Shown here piece by piece: positions 43,238 to 52,120 of a DNA stretch of 64,000 nucleotides (the first letter of the stretch is position 1; each line of letters opens with the position of its first letter). Both the position numbers and the translations under genes were made by a program. Where the stretch lies: contig JADJVX010000017.1 of assembly GCA_016710385.1 (NCBI GenBank), positions 434,001 to 498,000 of the forward strand. The letters are read 5' to 3'. The DNA is from Actinomycetales bacterium. Lineage in GTDB: Bacteria; Actinomycetota; Actinomycetes; Actinomycetales; Dermatophilaceae. The notes beneath the pieces are model-generated. The model was not told where the DNA came from and made no database searches. It saw only the letters and a list, made by a program, of their open reading frames with translations.

Positions 43238-43594
43238 ATGACGAGGTTTGTGGCGCTCTACCGCATGCCCGCCGACGTCGAGGGCTTCGACCGTGACTAC
43301 CGGCATACCCACCTTCCGTTGGTGGCCGCCACGCCTGGCCTGGTCCGTGTCGAAGTCTCCCCGGTGCGGCGCACCGTCCTGGGCGAGCCCGCGGTGCATC
43401 TCATGGCCGTCATGCATTTTGCTGACGGAGCGGCCTTCAAGGCAGCCATGGGATCACCGGAATGGGCCGCCGCTGGACGCAACCTCGCCGAGATCGGGGG
43501 CGTGGAGTTGGCCACGATGTTCGTCTTGGAGGAAGCCGAGGTCACCGATCTGTCCGGAACCTCAGCCTCCCCCGAGGACGTCATGACCGACTGA
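43238..43594 (+). CDS. EthD-domain protein
   Basis: A 118-residue protein with the ferredoxin-like EthD fold (FVALYRMPADVEGFDRDYRH about 4-23, HLPLVAATPGLVRVE about 25-39). GGCAGGAGG lies just before ATG 43238. The family includes small dimeric proteins next to oxidative catabolic genes. It is followed 53 bases later by the alcohol dehydrogenase gene, which starts a run to phaC and the acyltransferase gene. Confidence 0.8.
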   Translation: MTRFVALYRMPADVEGFDRDYRHTHLPLVAATPGLVRVEVSPVRRTVLGEPAVHLMAVMHFADGAAFKAAMGSPEWAAAGRNLAEIGGVELATMFVLEEAEVTDLSGTSASPEDVMTD

Positions 43595-43647
43595 GACACC
43601 GACCCCTCTCCCGGCGCGGTGCCGGGCTATCTCCTGAAGGAGTCAAT

Positions 43648-44733
43648 GTGAAGGCTGCGGTACTCGAATCGGCCCCGGGCGATCTCGTCCTCGTCGACGA
43701 CGTCGAGCACGACGCCGTCGGGCCCCGAGAGGTCCTCGTCCAGACCGGTGCGGCGGGTGTCTGCCACAGCGACCTGCACTACATGCAGGGCAAATACCGC
43801 ACCCGGATGCCCACGGTCGTCGGCCACGAGGCGGCCGGCGTCGTGCTCGAGGTGGGCTCCGATGTCACCTACGTCAAGCCCGGAGACCACGTCGTCACCT
43901 GCCTGTCGGTGTTCTGCGGCACCTGCGAATACTGCACGTCCGGACGCATGGTGCTCTGCGCCAAGCGCGGCACCCGGCGTGGCCGCGGCGAGCCGCAGCG
44001 GCTGCGTCGCGGCGGTGCCGACATCTCGCAGTTCCTCGACGTGTCAGCCTTCGCCGAGCGAATGCTCGTGCACGAGAACGCCGTCGCCAAGATCACCAAG
44101 GACCTCCCGCTGGACCGCGCAGCCCTGCTCGGCTGTGGCGTGACGACCGGCTTGGGGGCGGTCTTCCGCACCGCGGCGATCCGCCCGGGGTCGACGGTCG
44201 CGGTCATCGGTTGCGGCGGTGTCGGGCTCAACGTCATCCAGGGTGCGCTGCTGGCCGGGGCCGGGCGGATCATCGCCGTCGACCAGACCGAGGCCAAGCG
44301 CGAGATGGCACAGTCCTTCGGCGCCACCGATTTCGTCGACGGCAGCGCCGGCGATGCCGTCGCCCAGGTCACCGAACTCACCGGTGGCGGGGTTGACTAC
44401 AGCTTCGAGGCCATCGGCCTCAAGCCCACGACCGAGCAGGCCTTCGCGATGCTCCGGCCCGGTGGCGTAGCCACCGTCGTGGGAATGATCCCCCTCGGCA
44501 CCAGCATCGAGCTGCCCGGGGTGGACTTCATGTTCGAGAAGCGGATCCAGGGCTCCCTGATGGGCTCTAACCAGTTCCGCACGGACATGCCTCGGTATGC
44601 CGACCTGTACCTCCAGGGTCGGCTCAAGCTGGACGAGTTGGTCTCCGCCCGCATCTCCCTCGACGAGGTCAACTCGGCCTTCGAAGAGATGCAGCGGGGC
44701 TCGATCGCGCGCAGCGTCATCGTCTTCGACTGA
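43648..44733 (+). CDS. Zinc-dependent alcohol dehydrogenase
   Basis: The protein has 361 residues of the MDR family. Catalytic zinc ligands are in GVCHSD (about 37-42) and GHEAAG (about 61); structural zinc Cys residues are in FCGTCEYCTSGRMVLC (about 91-106). The NAD motif is GCGGVGLN (about 192-199). An Arg/Gly-rich insertion (RGTRRGRGEPQRLRRGG) follows the structural zinc site. GTG 43648 is preceded by AAGGAG. Substrate unknown; a primary alcohol or hydroxyacid of the neighbouring pathways is plausible. Confidence 0.87.
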   Translation: MKAAVLESAPGDLVLVDDVEHDAVGPREVLVQTGAAGVCHSDLHYMQGKYRTRMPTVVGHEAAGVVLEVGSDVTYVKPGDHVVTCLSVFCGTCEYCTSGRMVLCAKRGTRRGRGEPQRLRRGGADISQFLDVSAFAERMLVHENAVAKITKDLPLDRAALLGCGVTTGLGAVFRTAAIRPGSTVAVIGCGGVGLNVIQGALLAGAGRIIAVDQTEAKREMAQSFGATDFVDGSAGDAVAQVTELTGGGVDYSFEAIGLKPTTEQAFAMLRPGGVATVVGMIPLGTSIELPGVDFMFEKRIQGSLMGSNQFRTDMPRYADLYLQGRLKLDELVSARISLDEVNSAFEEMQRGSIARSVIVFD

Positions 44734-44749
44734 AAAGGACTGCATACCC

Positions 44750-45601
44750 ATGGCCAAGGTCGCGAAGATCCGTTACTCGACGATGGAGGACACCTTCCTC
44801 CGGATCAAGGATTTGAAGGTCCGCATCCGTCGTCGTCCCGAGCAGGGCACCCCGCTGCTGCTCATCAACGGACTGGGCGCGTGCCTGGAGGCCTGGGAGC
44901 CCTTGACCAAGCGGCTCCCGGGGCGGGACATCATCGCGGTGGACCACCCCGGGACCGGCTTGTCCAGTCCCCCCAACCACATCCTCACGATGTACGAGAT
45001 CGCGGAGTTCTACACCGAGGCGCTCGACGCGGTCGGCGTCGAGAAGGCCGACGTGCTGGGCTTCTCGTTCGGGGGCACCATCGCCCAGGAGATGGCGCAC
45101 TCCTTCCCGGAGCGGGTCAACTCGTTGATCCTTTGCGGCACCAACGCCGGCAACGGCAGCTTCCCGGCCGACCCGTTCACGATCATGGCCGCGGCCAACC
45201 CGCTGCGCTACATCGTCCCGGTGATCCGCGAGATGATGGCTCCGTTCGTCTATCGCGGCCGGGTCGGTCGCAATCCGCAGCTGTTCGAAACCGAGCTGCA
45301 GGGCTGGTATGCCCACCGCACGACGATGCTTGGCGTCGGCGCGCAGATCGGCGTGATGATGCTCGGCTGGAGCTCCCTGCCGTGGCTGGGCAGCCTGGAG
45401 ATCCCGGTCCTCGTGCTCGGTGCAGAGGAAGACCCGCTGGCCCCACCGGCCAACTCCGAGCTCATCGCCTCGATCGTCCCCGGTGCGGAGTTGCACGTCT
45501 ATGACGAGGCCGGACACCTCTTCCTCTTCGACATGCCCGAGGCGCCGAGCAAGCACATCGCGGCCTTCCTCGACCGGGTGGCAGCCATGGAGACGCAGTG
45601 A
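44750..45601 (+). CDS. Alpha/beta hydrolase, candidate intracellular PHA depolymerase
   Basis: A 283-residue hydrolase. Nucleophile Ser in GFSFGG (about 105-110), Asp in LGAEEDPLAPP (about 226) and His in DEAGHLFLF (about 254) form the triad; NGLGACLEAWEP (about 41-52) is typical of the PhaZ-like group of medium-chain PHA depolymerases. The stop overlaps the phaC start (GTGA), so the two are translationally coupled. A depolymerase or a thioesterase that supplies PHA precursors would both fit; this is inference. Confidence 0.75.
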   Translation: MAKVAKIRYSTMEDTFLRIKDLKVRIRRRPEQGTPLLLINGLGACLEAWEPLTKRLPGRDIIAVDHPGTGLSSPPNHILTMYEIAEFYTEALDAVGVEKADVLGFSFGGTIAQEMAHSFPERVNSLILCGTNAGNGSFPADPFTIMAAANPLRYIVPVIREMMAPFVYRGRVGRNPQLFETELQGWYAHRTTMLGVGAQIGVMMLGWSSLPWLGSLEIPVLVLGAEEDPLAPPANSELIASIVPGAELHVYDEAGHLFLFDMPEAPSKHIAAFLDRVAAMETQ

Positions 45602-47307
45602 CCGATCCCGCCCCGCAGAGCGCCCCGTCGAACGCCCCGCTGAACACAGCCGACGACGACCCCGACGACATCCCGGTGGCCGACGGGGCCTTCGGGGGTG
45701 AGTTGCTCTCTGCCCTCGACCCGATGCTGCTGGCCTCGTCATTGGCTCGGACGATCACCCCCAGTGGGTTGATGCGTGCGGTCACCAACCTCGCCCAACA
45801 GGCACCGGGGCTGCTGCAGGGGCTCGACGACCAGCCGCTGCCCGCCAAGGACTGGCGCTTCTCCGACTCGACGTGGACCGACAACCCGGTCTACAAGCGC
45901 TGGGCGCTGGCCTACCTGGCGTGGGAGAAGGAAATGATGGAGTTGGTCGACAACGAACAGGTCGACTGGCGCACCCGCGAGCGCAGCCGGCTGGTCATGG
46001 GGGTGCTCACTTCGGCGATCGCCCCGACCAACTCGTTGCCGGGCAACCCCGCGGCGATCAAGGCCGCCTTCACCACAGGCGGCCGATCGCTGTGGAACGG
46101 TGGTGCCAACTTCCTGCGCGACCTGGTCACCAACCGCGGACTGCCCGCCCAAGTCGATGACCGGGCCTTCGTCGTGGGCCGTGATGTCGCCGCCAGCCCG
46201 GGGTGGGTGGTGCACCGCACCCCCATGTTCGAGCTGATCCAGTTCACGCCCGACACCCCGACCGTGGCGACGACGCCGCTCATGCTGCTGCCTCCGGCGG
46301 TCAACAAGTACTACTTCTGGGACCTCGCCCCCGGTCGCAGCCTGGTGGAGTATGCCGTGTCGCGCGGCATACAGGTCTTCACCATGGTGTGGCGTGACCC
46401 TCGTCCGGAGAACGGCACGTGGGGCATCGACAACTACCTCGCCTCGGCGGTCGAGGCGCTCGACGTCGTCTGCGACATCACCGGCCAACCGGCGGCCCAC
46501 GTCTTCGGTGACTGCTCGGGTGGGATGTTCCTCGCGATGCTGCTCGGATATCAGGCGGCGACCGGACGGCATACCGCTGCCACCGGCACCTTCGGGGTCA
46601 CCGTCTTCGACTTCGGCGAGCCGGGCGGCATCGGGATCGCCGCCTCGGACGAGGGCCTGGCCAGCGTGAGCAAGCGAGCCGAGCGCGGCGAGGTCATCAG
46701 CGCCGACAGCATCTCCGACACCTTCGTGTGGATGCGGCCCAACGACCTGGTCTGGCGCTACCTCGTCGACGACTGGCTGCTGGGCAAGCAACCGCCTGCC
46801 TTCGACATCATGTTCTGGAACGCCGACGGCCAGGGTCTGCCCTCCCAGCTGGCCGCCGAGCTCACCCAGATGAGCCTGGAGAACGCGCTCATCAAGCCCG
46901 GCGGGATGACCATTCTCGGCGAGCCGATCACGCTCTCCGACGTCACCATCGACACCTACCAGATCGCCGGGATGTCCGACCACATCTCCCCGTGGAAGGG
47001 CTGCTATGCCGGCGCGCGCGCCTTGGCCGGGCAGAACACCTTCGTGCTCACCCCGACCGGTCACGTGCAGTCGATCATCTACCCGCCGGACAAGCCGCGG
47101 GCCTCGTTCTGGACCAACCCCCATATCGGACCCAACCCGGACGAGTGGCACGCCGCCGCGACGCGCCACCAGGGCTCCTGGTGGGGGCACTGGGTCGACT
47201 GGATGCTCGCCCGCACCAGCGGGACTCGACCGGCGCCCCCTGCGGCCGGAAATGCCACCCACCCACCGATCGCGCCCGCCCCGGGCCGCTATGTCCTTGG
47301 AGAGTGA
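45598..47307 (+). CDS. phaC: Poly(3-hydroxyalkanoate) synthase
   Basis: A 569-residue PHA synthase that polymerises (R)-3-hydroxyacyl-CoA on the granule surface. The lipase-like box is GDCSG with nucleophile Cys306; Asp461 (GMSDHISPW) and His489 (TGHVQSI) complete the triad. The N-terminal part has the F-x-D-x-x-W-x-x-NP pattern of PhaC (FSDSTWTDNPVYKRW, 88-102). Length and a single subunit suggest class I/II; no phaE or phaR subunit gene is adjacent. It is coupled to the hydrolase upstream and six bases from the acyltransferase gene. Confidence 0.93.
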   Translation: MTDPAPQSAPSNAPLNTADDDPDDIPVADGAFGGELLSALDPMLLASSLARTITPSGLMRAVTNLAQQAPGLLQGLDDQPLPAKDWRFSDSTWTDNPVYKRWALAYLAWEKEMMELVDNEQVDWRTRERSRLVMGVLTSAIAPTNSLPGNPAAIKAAFTTGGRSLWNGGANFLRDLVTNRGLPAQVDDRAFVVGRDVAASPGWVVHRTPMFELIQFTPDTPTVATTPLMLLPPAVNKYYFWDLAPGRSLVEYAVSRGIQVFTMVWRDPRPENGTWGIDNYLASAVEALDVVCDITGQPAAHVFGDCSGGMFLAMLLGYQAATGRHTAATGTFGVTVFDFGEPGGIGIAASDEGLASVSKRAERGEVISADSISDTFVWMRPNDLVWRYLVDDWLLGKQPPAFDIMFWNADGQGLPSQLAAELTQMSLENALIKPGGMTILGEPITLSDVTIDTYQIAGMSDHISPWKGCYAGARALAGQNTFVLTPTGHVQSIIYPPDKPRASFWTNPHIGPNPDEWHAAATRHQGSWWGHWVDWMLARTSGTRPAPPAAGNATHPPIAPAPGRYVLGE

Positions 47308-47313
47308 CTTCCG

Positions 47314-48711
47314 TTGGATCGCATGAACCTCATCGACGCTTCCTTCCTCTATAGCGAGGACGGGCAGAGTCACAACGACGTCGGCGTCGTCCTCGTCTTC
47401 GACGGCCCCGCGCCGATCCGTGAGGACGTCATGCAGTTGATCGCCGACCGCATCGCCCTGGTCCCCCGGTTCCGGCAGAAGATCAAGCACGTCCCCTACG
47501 CGATGGCCCTGCCGGTGTGGATGGATGACACCACCTTCACCATGCGCCGGCACGTTCACCACAACCCGGCACCACCGGCCCCGGACCCGCTCGGCGCGGC
47601 GGTCAGCCAGATCATGTCGGTGCCGATGGACCTGAGCATCCCGTTGTGGGAGACCCACCTCATCACCGGCCTGCCCGAGGACCAGTTCGCCCTCGTCATG
47701 CGGATGCACCATGCGATGGTCGACGGCGTCGACTCGATCGAGATCATCCGCTACCTGCTCAGCGACAAGCCTGAGGCCGAACCGCCGATCCTGGACACCT
47801 GGCGGGCCCGTCCCGAGGTGCCCGATGCCACCCTCATCGCCTCGGCTTTCACCGACGCGGTCAAGGATGCGGTCAACCTCTGGACCCAGATCATGACCAA
47901 GGGCTACAAGGCGTTCCCCAAGATGCCCGAGACCCTCGACCTGAGCGCCTTCATGTCGACCTCGATCCCGCTCAACCCGATGGCGATCAACGGTCCGGTC
48001 CGCGCCGGCCGCGCCTATGCCATGACCGAGGTGCCGTTCACCCGGTTGCGGGCGATCCGCAAGCTGCTGGGCAGTGGCACCATCAACGACGTCGTCCTCA
48101 GCGCGTGCGCGTATGGCTACACCTCGGTCATCAACGAATACCTGCACGAGCAGGTCGAGAACCGCTCGATCCGCGCCATGGTCCCGGTGTCCCTGCACTC
48201 GCCCGACCAGGCGGGGGTGGCGGGGCACAACGAGATCGGGGCGATGGTCGTCGAGTTGCCGTTGGGCACCATGGACCCGCTGGTGCGTCACGAGCGGATC
48301 CGCAAGCAGATGGAGACGTTCAAGACGCTCAAGAACGCCATGCCGGCCGACACGATCAACCCCGGTTCGAGCATGGCCAGCCCGATGACGCTCATGATGG
48401 CCAGCCGGATGGCCTCCTCGGCCCCGGTCTTCGTCAACACCGTCATCTCCAATGTCCCCGGTCCGCAGACCACGCTCTATCTCGACGGTCGACGGATGAC
48501 TCGGATGGGTGCCTGCATCTCGCTGTGGACGCCACTGAAGATCGCCATCTCGGTCATGAGCTACGACGGGACCGTCACCGTGAGCGTTGTCACAGACGAC
48601 GCAAGCTTCCCGAAGGTGCATGTCCTGCTCGATGCGATCCAAGCTGGACTCGACGACATCGAAGCGGCCGCTCGTGCGGCGGCCACCACGGAGGCGGTGC
48701 CCGGCAGCTAG
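47314..48711 (+). CDS. Wax ester synthase / diacylglycerol acyltransferase (WS/DGAT)
   Basis: A 465-residue acyltransferase with the HHxxxDG motif at 132-138 (HHAMVDG) and PLWETH at 110-115. It esterifies fatty acyl-CoA to diacylglycerol or fatty alcohols, making triacylglycerol or wax inclusions. The TTG at 47314 is preferred over ATG 47323 because the N-terminus then reads as the family pattern (M-x-R-M-x-x-x-DASFLY) and GGAGAG lies eight bases before it. Being directly after phaC places both neutral-storage polymerisation routes in one transcript. Confidence 0.9.
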   Translation: MDRMNLIDASFLYSEDGQSHNDVGVVLVFDGPAPIREDVMQLIADRIALVPRFRQKIKHVPYAMALPVWMDDTTFTMRRHVHHNPAPPAPDPLGAAVSQIMSVPMDLSIPLWETHLITGLPEDQFALVMRMHHAMVDGVDSIEIIRYLLSDKPEAEPPILDTWRARPEVPDATLIASAFTDAVKDAVNLWTQIMTKGYKAFPKMPETLDLSAFMSTSIPLNPMAINGPVRAGRAYAMTEVPFTRLRAIRKLLGSGTINDVVLSACAYGYTSVINEYLHEQVENRSIRAMVPVSLHSPDQAGVAGHNEIGAMVVELPLGTMDPLVRHERIRKQMETFKTLKNAMPADTINPGSSMASPMTLMMASRMASSAPVFVNTVISNVPGPQTTLYLDGRRMTRMGACISLWTPLKIAISVMSYDGTVTVSVVTDDASFPKVHVLLDAIQAGLDDIEAAARAAATTEAVPGS

Positions 48712-48716
48712 CCCGG

Positions 48717-48747
48717 GGTATGCCGGCCGGTGACGGCCCGGCATACC
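48717..48747. repeat. Inverted pair of the window-wide word after the acyltransferase gene
   Basis: GGTATGCCG (48717-48725) and CGGCATACC (48739-48747) form a 9-bp stem with inner GC pairing, starting six bases past the stop. It is likely to act as a terminator. Confidence 0.7.
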
Positions 48748-48833
48748 GGAATGGGCGTGAGGCCAGCGCTGCTCCCCCACCCTGCCGCCTCGGCGGCGCG
48801 AGACCGACGACACGAAGAATCGAGACACACGCC

Positions 48834-50870
48834 ATGACACACACGGTGAGCAGCTACGTTGCCGGCGCCTGGGTGACGCCTTCCGAGGCGGGCACCCCCA
48901 TCCTCGACGCCTCCACCGGCGCGGTCATCGCCACGGCGAGCTCCTCTGGTGTCGACTTCGCCGAGTTGGTGCGCCACGCCCGGGAGGTCGGTGGCCCCGC
49001 GCTGCGGGCGATGACCTTCCAGCAGCGCGGGCTGGCGTTGAAGAACCTCGCCAAATACCTCAAGAGCCGCACCGACGAGGTGTATGCCGAGTACGGCGCA
49101 TCGGGCGCGACGGTGCCCGATGCGCGGGTGGACGTCGAAGGCGGCATCGGGGTGCTGTTCGTCTACGCCAGCAAGGCACTCAAGGAATTGCCCAATGACG
49201 TCGTCATCATCGAGGGCAGCCCCGAGGACATCGCCGAGAAGCACCAGGGCCAGGTCATGTACACCTCCCCCGACGGGGTCGCGGTGTTCATCAACGCCTA
49301 CAACTTCCCGGTGTGGGGCATGCTCGAGAAGCTCGCCACGTGCATCATCGCGGGCGTGCCGGCCATCGTGAAGCCGGCCACCCCGACCGCCCAGTTGGCC
49401 GAGATCTCGTTCCGCCACATCGTCGAGTCCGGGATCCTCCCCGAGGGGTCCGTCCAGTTCATCGGCGGCAGCGTCGCCGAGGCCCTGGACCACATCGGCG
49501 GCCAGGACCACATCCTGTTCACCGGCTCGGCAGGAACGGCCGCCAAGCTGCGCACCATGCCGGCGATGGTCGAGCGCGGCGCCAGGTTCACCGCCGAGGC
49601 CGACTCGCTCAATGCGACCATCCTCGGCCCGGACGCGGGCGTCGAGAGCGAGGAGTTCAGCGCCTTCGTCAAGGCGATCTTCCGCGAAATGACCTCCAAG
49701 AGCGGCCAGAAATGCACGTGCATCCGCCGGGTCTTCGTGCCCCAGGGCTTGGTCGAGCCCACCGTCGAGGCGCTCAAGGCCCGGCTGGCCAAGGTCGTCG
49801 TCGGCGACCCTCGGGTGGAGGGCACGACGATGGGGCCGCTGGTCAACGCATCGCAGCGCGACGATGTCGCGGCCGCGGTGCGGCTGCTCATGAAGGGTGC
49901 CGACGTGGTCGTCGGCGGCCCCGATATCGTTCCTGCGATCGCCTCCGGTGACGCCGAGCGCGGTGGTTTCTTCCCGCCGACGGTCCTCGTGGCCAACGAC
50001 ACCCGCGCCAGCCAGTTGCACGAAGTCGAGGCCTTCGGACCGGTCGTCACCGTGCTTCCCTATGTCGACGACGACGACCTCGTGTCGATGGTCGCCCTCG
50101 GTGAAGGATCACTGGTCGCGTCCGTCGCCAGCCACGACGCCGAGTGGGTCCGCTCGCTGCTCATCCGCATCGCGCCCTACCACGGCCGGCTGCTCGTCCT
50201 CGACCGCGACAACGCTGCCACGGCCCCGCCGCATGGCGCAGCCCTCCCGCAGCTCATCCACGGCGGGCCGGGTCGCGCAGGCGGCGGCGAGGAACTCGGT
50301 GGGCTACGCAGCGTCAAGCACATGATGCAGGCCACCAGCATCTCGGCTGCCCCGCAGATGATGGTCGGGATCACCCGGTCCTGGAACGCCCAGGCGCTGG
50401 CCAAGGCCAGCGAGCGACACCCGTTCCGGATGTATCTCGAGGAGCTGCAGCTGGGCGACACGCTGTTCACCGACAGCCGCCTGATCACCCTGGAAGATAT
50501 CGAGCACTTCGCCCACTTCACCGGAGACACGTTCTACGCCCACATGGACGAAGAGGCTGCCGCGGCAAGCCCGATCTTCAAGGGCCGGGTCGCCCACGGC
50601 TACTTCCTGTTGGCCGCGGCCGCGGGGCTCTTCGTCGACCCGGCTCCGGGCCCGGTGCTGGCCAATTTCGGGCTGGAGAAGCTGCGCTTCACCCAGCCGG
50701 TCTACCCGGGTGAGTCGATCCGGGTGCGCCTGACGGCCAAGTCCAAGACGGTGCGCCCTGGCACCGGATGGGGCGAGGTCACCTGGGATGTCGCGATCTC
50801 CAATGACAAGGACGAGGTCGTCGCCACCTACGAACTGCTCACCATCAACGCCTGCCAGCCCACCGCCTGA
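48834..50870 (+). CDS. paaZ: Bifunctional oxepin-CoA hydrolase / 3-oxo-5,6-dehydrosuberyl-CoA semialdehyde dehydrogenase
   Basis: The product has 678 residues, matching PaaZ. The aldehyde dehydrogenase domain (1-520) shows FTGSAGTAAKL (about 226), catalytic Glu in TAEADSLN (about 256) and Cys in SGQKCTC (about 293). The C-terminal MaoC hydratase domain has HFTGDTFYAHMD (about 560-571). The two domains open the oxepin ring and oxidise the resulting aldehyde in phenylacetate breakdown. ATG 48834 is used; the longer open frame upstream is a shadow of the acyltransferase gene. A strong hairpin follows the stop. Confidence 0.93.
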   Translation: MTHTVSSYVAGAWVTPSEAGTPILDASTGAVIATASSSGVDFAELVRHAREVGGPALRAMTFQQRGLALKNLAKYLKSRTDEVYAEYGASGATVPDARVDVEGGIGVLFVYASKALKELPNDVVIIEGSPEDIAEKHQGQVMYTSPDGVAVFINAYNFPVWGMLEKLATCIIAGVPAIVKPATPTAQLAEISFRHIVESGILPEGSVQFIGGSVAEALDHIGGQDHILFTGSAGTAAKLRTMPAMVERGARFTAEADSLNATILGPDAGVESEEFSAFVKAIFREMTSKSGQKCTCIRRVFVPQGLVEPTVEALKARLAKVVVGDPRVEGTTMGPLVNASQRDDVAAAVRLLMKGADVVVGGPDIVPAIASGDAERGGFFPPTVLVANDTRASQLHEVEAFGPVVTVLPYVDDDDLVSMVALGEGSLVASVASHDAEWVRSLLIRIAPYHGRLLVLDRDNAATAPPHGAALPQLIHGGPGRAGGGEELGGLRSVKHMMQATSISAAPQMMVGITRSWNAQALAKASERHPFRMYLEELQLGDTLFTDSRLITLEDIEHFAHFTGDTFYAHMDEEAAAASPIFKGRVAHGYFLLAAAAGLFVDPAPGPVLANFGLEKLRFTQPVYPGESIRVRLTAKSKTVRPGTGWGEVTWDVAISNDKDEVVATYELLTINACQPTA

Positions 50871-50876
50871 CCCGGA

Positions 50877-50909
50877 TCGGTCTGGCCGACCGCTCGTCGG
50901 CCAGACCGA
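50877..50909 (+). terminator. Terminator after paaZ
   Basis: TCGGTCTGGCCGAC (50877-50890) and GTCGGCCAGACCGA (50896-50909) form a perfect 14-bp stem with a 5-base loop, six bases past the paaZ stop. Confidence 0.8.
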
Positions 50910-50931
50910 TCCGCCGCCGCCTGGACACCCG

Positions 50932-50945
50932 ACCGACCGATCGGT
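50932..50945. promoter_or_regulatory. TetR-type operator before the phasin operon, exact match
   Basis: ACCGACCGATCGGT matches ACCGNNCGNNCGGT exactly and ends four bases before the -35 box of the phasin promoter. A bound repressor would overlap the polymerase site. Confidence 0.65.
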
Positions 50946-50948
50946 TGC

Positions 50949-50978
50949 TTGACATAGTGAACACGTGATCCATATACT
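50949..50978 (+). promoter_or_regulatory. Consensus promoter of the phasin operon
   Basis: TTGACA (50949-50954) and TATACT (50973-50978) are separated by 18 bases. This is the closest match to a housekeeping promoter I noticed in the window and stands out in the GC-rich background. Transcription would start near 50985, leaving a leader of about 35 bases with an AAGGAG ribosome site. It also rules out the in-frame ATG at 50965, which lies inside the promoter. Confidence 0.75.
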
Positions 50979-51018
50979 TCCCAGCGTATTCACCCCCGAC
51001 GCCCGCAAGGAGCCGACC

Positions 51019-51312
51019 ATGCAGACCTCCCAGGACATGCTCACCGCGATGCAGACCCAGGCTCTCGAAGCCATCCGCACCGGCCAGGCCACGACCCTTG
51101 AGGCCGTGAAGACCTGGACCGAGACGATGGCCAAGATGACCCCGGCCGCCGCCGCTCCGGCCGCCACCGTGCCGGCCGAGTTCAAGGCCGCCTTCGGTGA
51201 CCCGGCCGAGATCATCGACTCGGTCTACGAATTCGCCGGCCAGCTGCTCGAGCTCAACAAGAAGTTCGTCCACGACCTGCTCGAAGCCTCCCAGGCCGCG
51301 CAGGCCAAGTGA
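51019..51312 (+). CDS. Phasin-like granule protein 1
   Basis: A 97-residue, Ala-rich, mostly helical protein without signal peptide. It shares two motifs with four neighbours: an N-terminal Q-x-x-x-LEAI-R-x-G...LEAV-x-x-W pattern (13-33) and a C-terminal GDPAEIIDSVYEF / LLELNKKFVHDLLEA stretch (60-90). Amphipathic helices of this kind coat PHA or lipid inclusions in phasins. It is the first gene after the strong promoter, with AAGGAG eight bases before ATG. The phasin role is inferred from composition, paralogy and the nearby phaC. Confidence 0.7.
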   Translation: MQTSQDMLTAMQTQALEAIRTGQATTLEAVKTWTETMAKMTPAAAAPAATVPAEFKAAFGDPAEIIDSVYEFAGQLLELNKKFVHDLLEASQAAQAK

Positions 51313-51373
51313 CCTCACGCGGCGGGGGGCCCAAGGCTCCCCGCCGCGATCCATCCCCGCGAAGGACAACCCG

Positions 51374-51748
51374 ATGACCGAGCCCAGTGTCGCCGCGTGG
51401 GAGTACCAGCGCGCCGCCATGGGCGCGTTCATCCGCTCCCAGCGGGAGTTGGCCAATATGTCGCTGCGGCAGATGTCGCAGGCGACCCAGGTTTCCAATG
51501 CCTACCTCAGCCAGATCGAACGCGGCATGCACGACCCGACGGTGCGGGTGCTGCTGCAGATCGGCCAGGCCCTGCATCTGTCGGTCGAGGACATCCTGCG
51601 CAAAGGCGTAGAAGCCGAGATCGACCCCGATGCCCCGCCCGGCGTTTCCGTGGAGACGGCCGTGCGCTCCGATCCCACCTTGAGCTCATCCGAGAAGGAA
51701 GCGCTCTTGGCGGTCTACCGCAGTTATCTCAAGAGCCACGAGAGCTGA
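51374..51748 (+). CDS. XRE-family helix-turn-helix regulator in the phasin operon
   Basis: A 124-residue protein with an XRE domain at about 12-70 (MGAFIRSQRELANMSLRQMS, then VSNAYLSQIERGMHDPTVRV as recognition helix region) and a short acidic C-terminal tail. GAAGGAC precedes the ATG. Its place inside the phasin operon suggests a role like PhaR-type regulators that sense granules and control phasin expression. That role is an inference; PhaR itself is an unrelated fold. Confidence 0.85.
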   Translation: MTEPSVAAWEYQRAAMGAFIRSQRELANMSLRQMSQATQVSNAYLSQIERGMHDPTVRVLLQIGQALHLSVEDILRKGVEAEIDPDAPPGVSVETAVRSDPTLSSSEKEALLAVYRSYLKSHES

Positions 51749-51774
51749 TCGTCCACCCTGGAGGAGACCCGCCG

Positions 51775-52119
51775 ATGATTCTCACCTACGAGCACCTGCT
51801 CAAGAGCATGCAGGACCAGATGCTCACTGCCATGACCAACTGGCAGCAGGGGTCTCTCGAGGCTTACCACGCCTGGATCAAGGCGACCTCGCACATGTTC
51901 CCGGAGATCAACTTCTACCACGAGATGCCGACCTTCATGCAGGACATGCTCGGCGACCCCGAGCGCGTCGTGGAGAACACTTTCGAGTTCGCGATCAAGA
52001 TCATGGAGCTGCAGAAGGAGTTCGTGCAGGAGGTCTTCGACGCCTCCAACATGGCTCCCCTCACGCCGCTCGTGCCGCGCCGCGGCGTCGAGCCGCGCAT
52101 TCCCGCGTCCCTGGACTGA
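51775..52119 (+). CDS. Phasin-like granule protein 2
   Basis: A 114-residue protein with the same layout as phasin-like protein 1: Q-x-x-LTAM...LEAYHAW near 14-34 and GDPERVVENTFEFAIKIMEL plus QKEFVQEVFDAS near 61-92. It is less Ala-rich, with Met, Phe and Tyr in the middle (FPEINFYHEMPTFMQ), which could insert into a hydrophobic granule surface. GGAGGAG lies before ATG 51775. Paralogy to its neighbours is visible by eye. Confidence 0.68.
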   Translation: MILTYEHLLKSMQDQMLTAMTNWQQGSLEAYHAWIKATSHMFPEINFYHEMPTFMQDMLGDPERVVENTFEFAIKIMELQKEFVQEVFDASNMAPLTPLVPRRGVEPRIPASLD

Positions 52120-52120
52120 C

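Noticed and set aside
48105..48833. N-terminal extension of PaaZ back to 48105
   Set aside because: This part is an out-of-frame reading of the WS/DGAT gene. The PaaZ domain begins at ATG 48834, matching the known length.
45739..48840. 1033-residue open frame on the minus strand across phaC and the WS/DGAT gene
   Set aside because: It is antisense to two genes with clear motifs, is dominated by His, Arg, Asp, Gly and Val, and shows no domain. High GC produces such shadows.
50965..51018. Longer phasin 1 starting at ATG 50965
   Set aside because: The ATG lies between the -35 and -10 boxes of the promoter, and the extra residues are not shared by the paralogues; AAGGAG precedes 51019.
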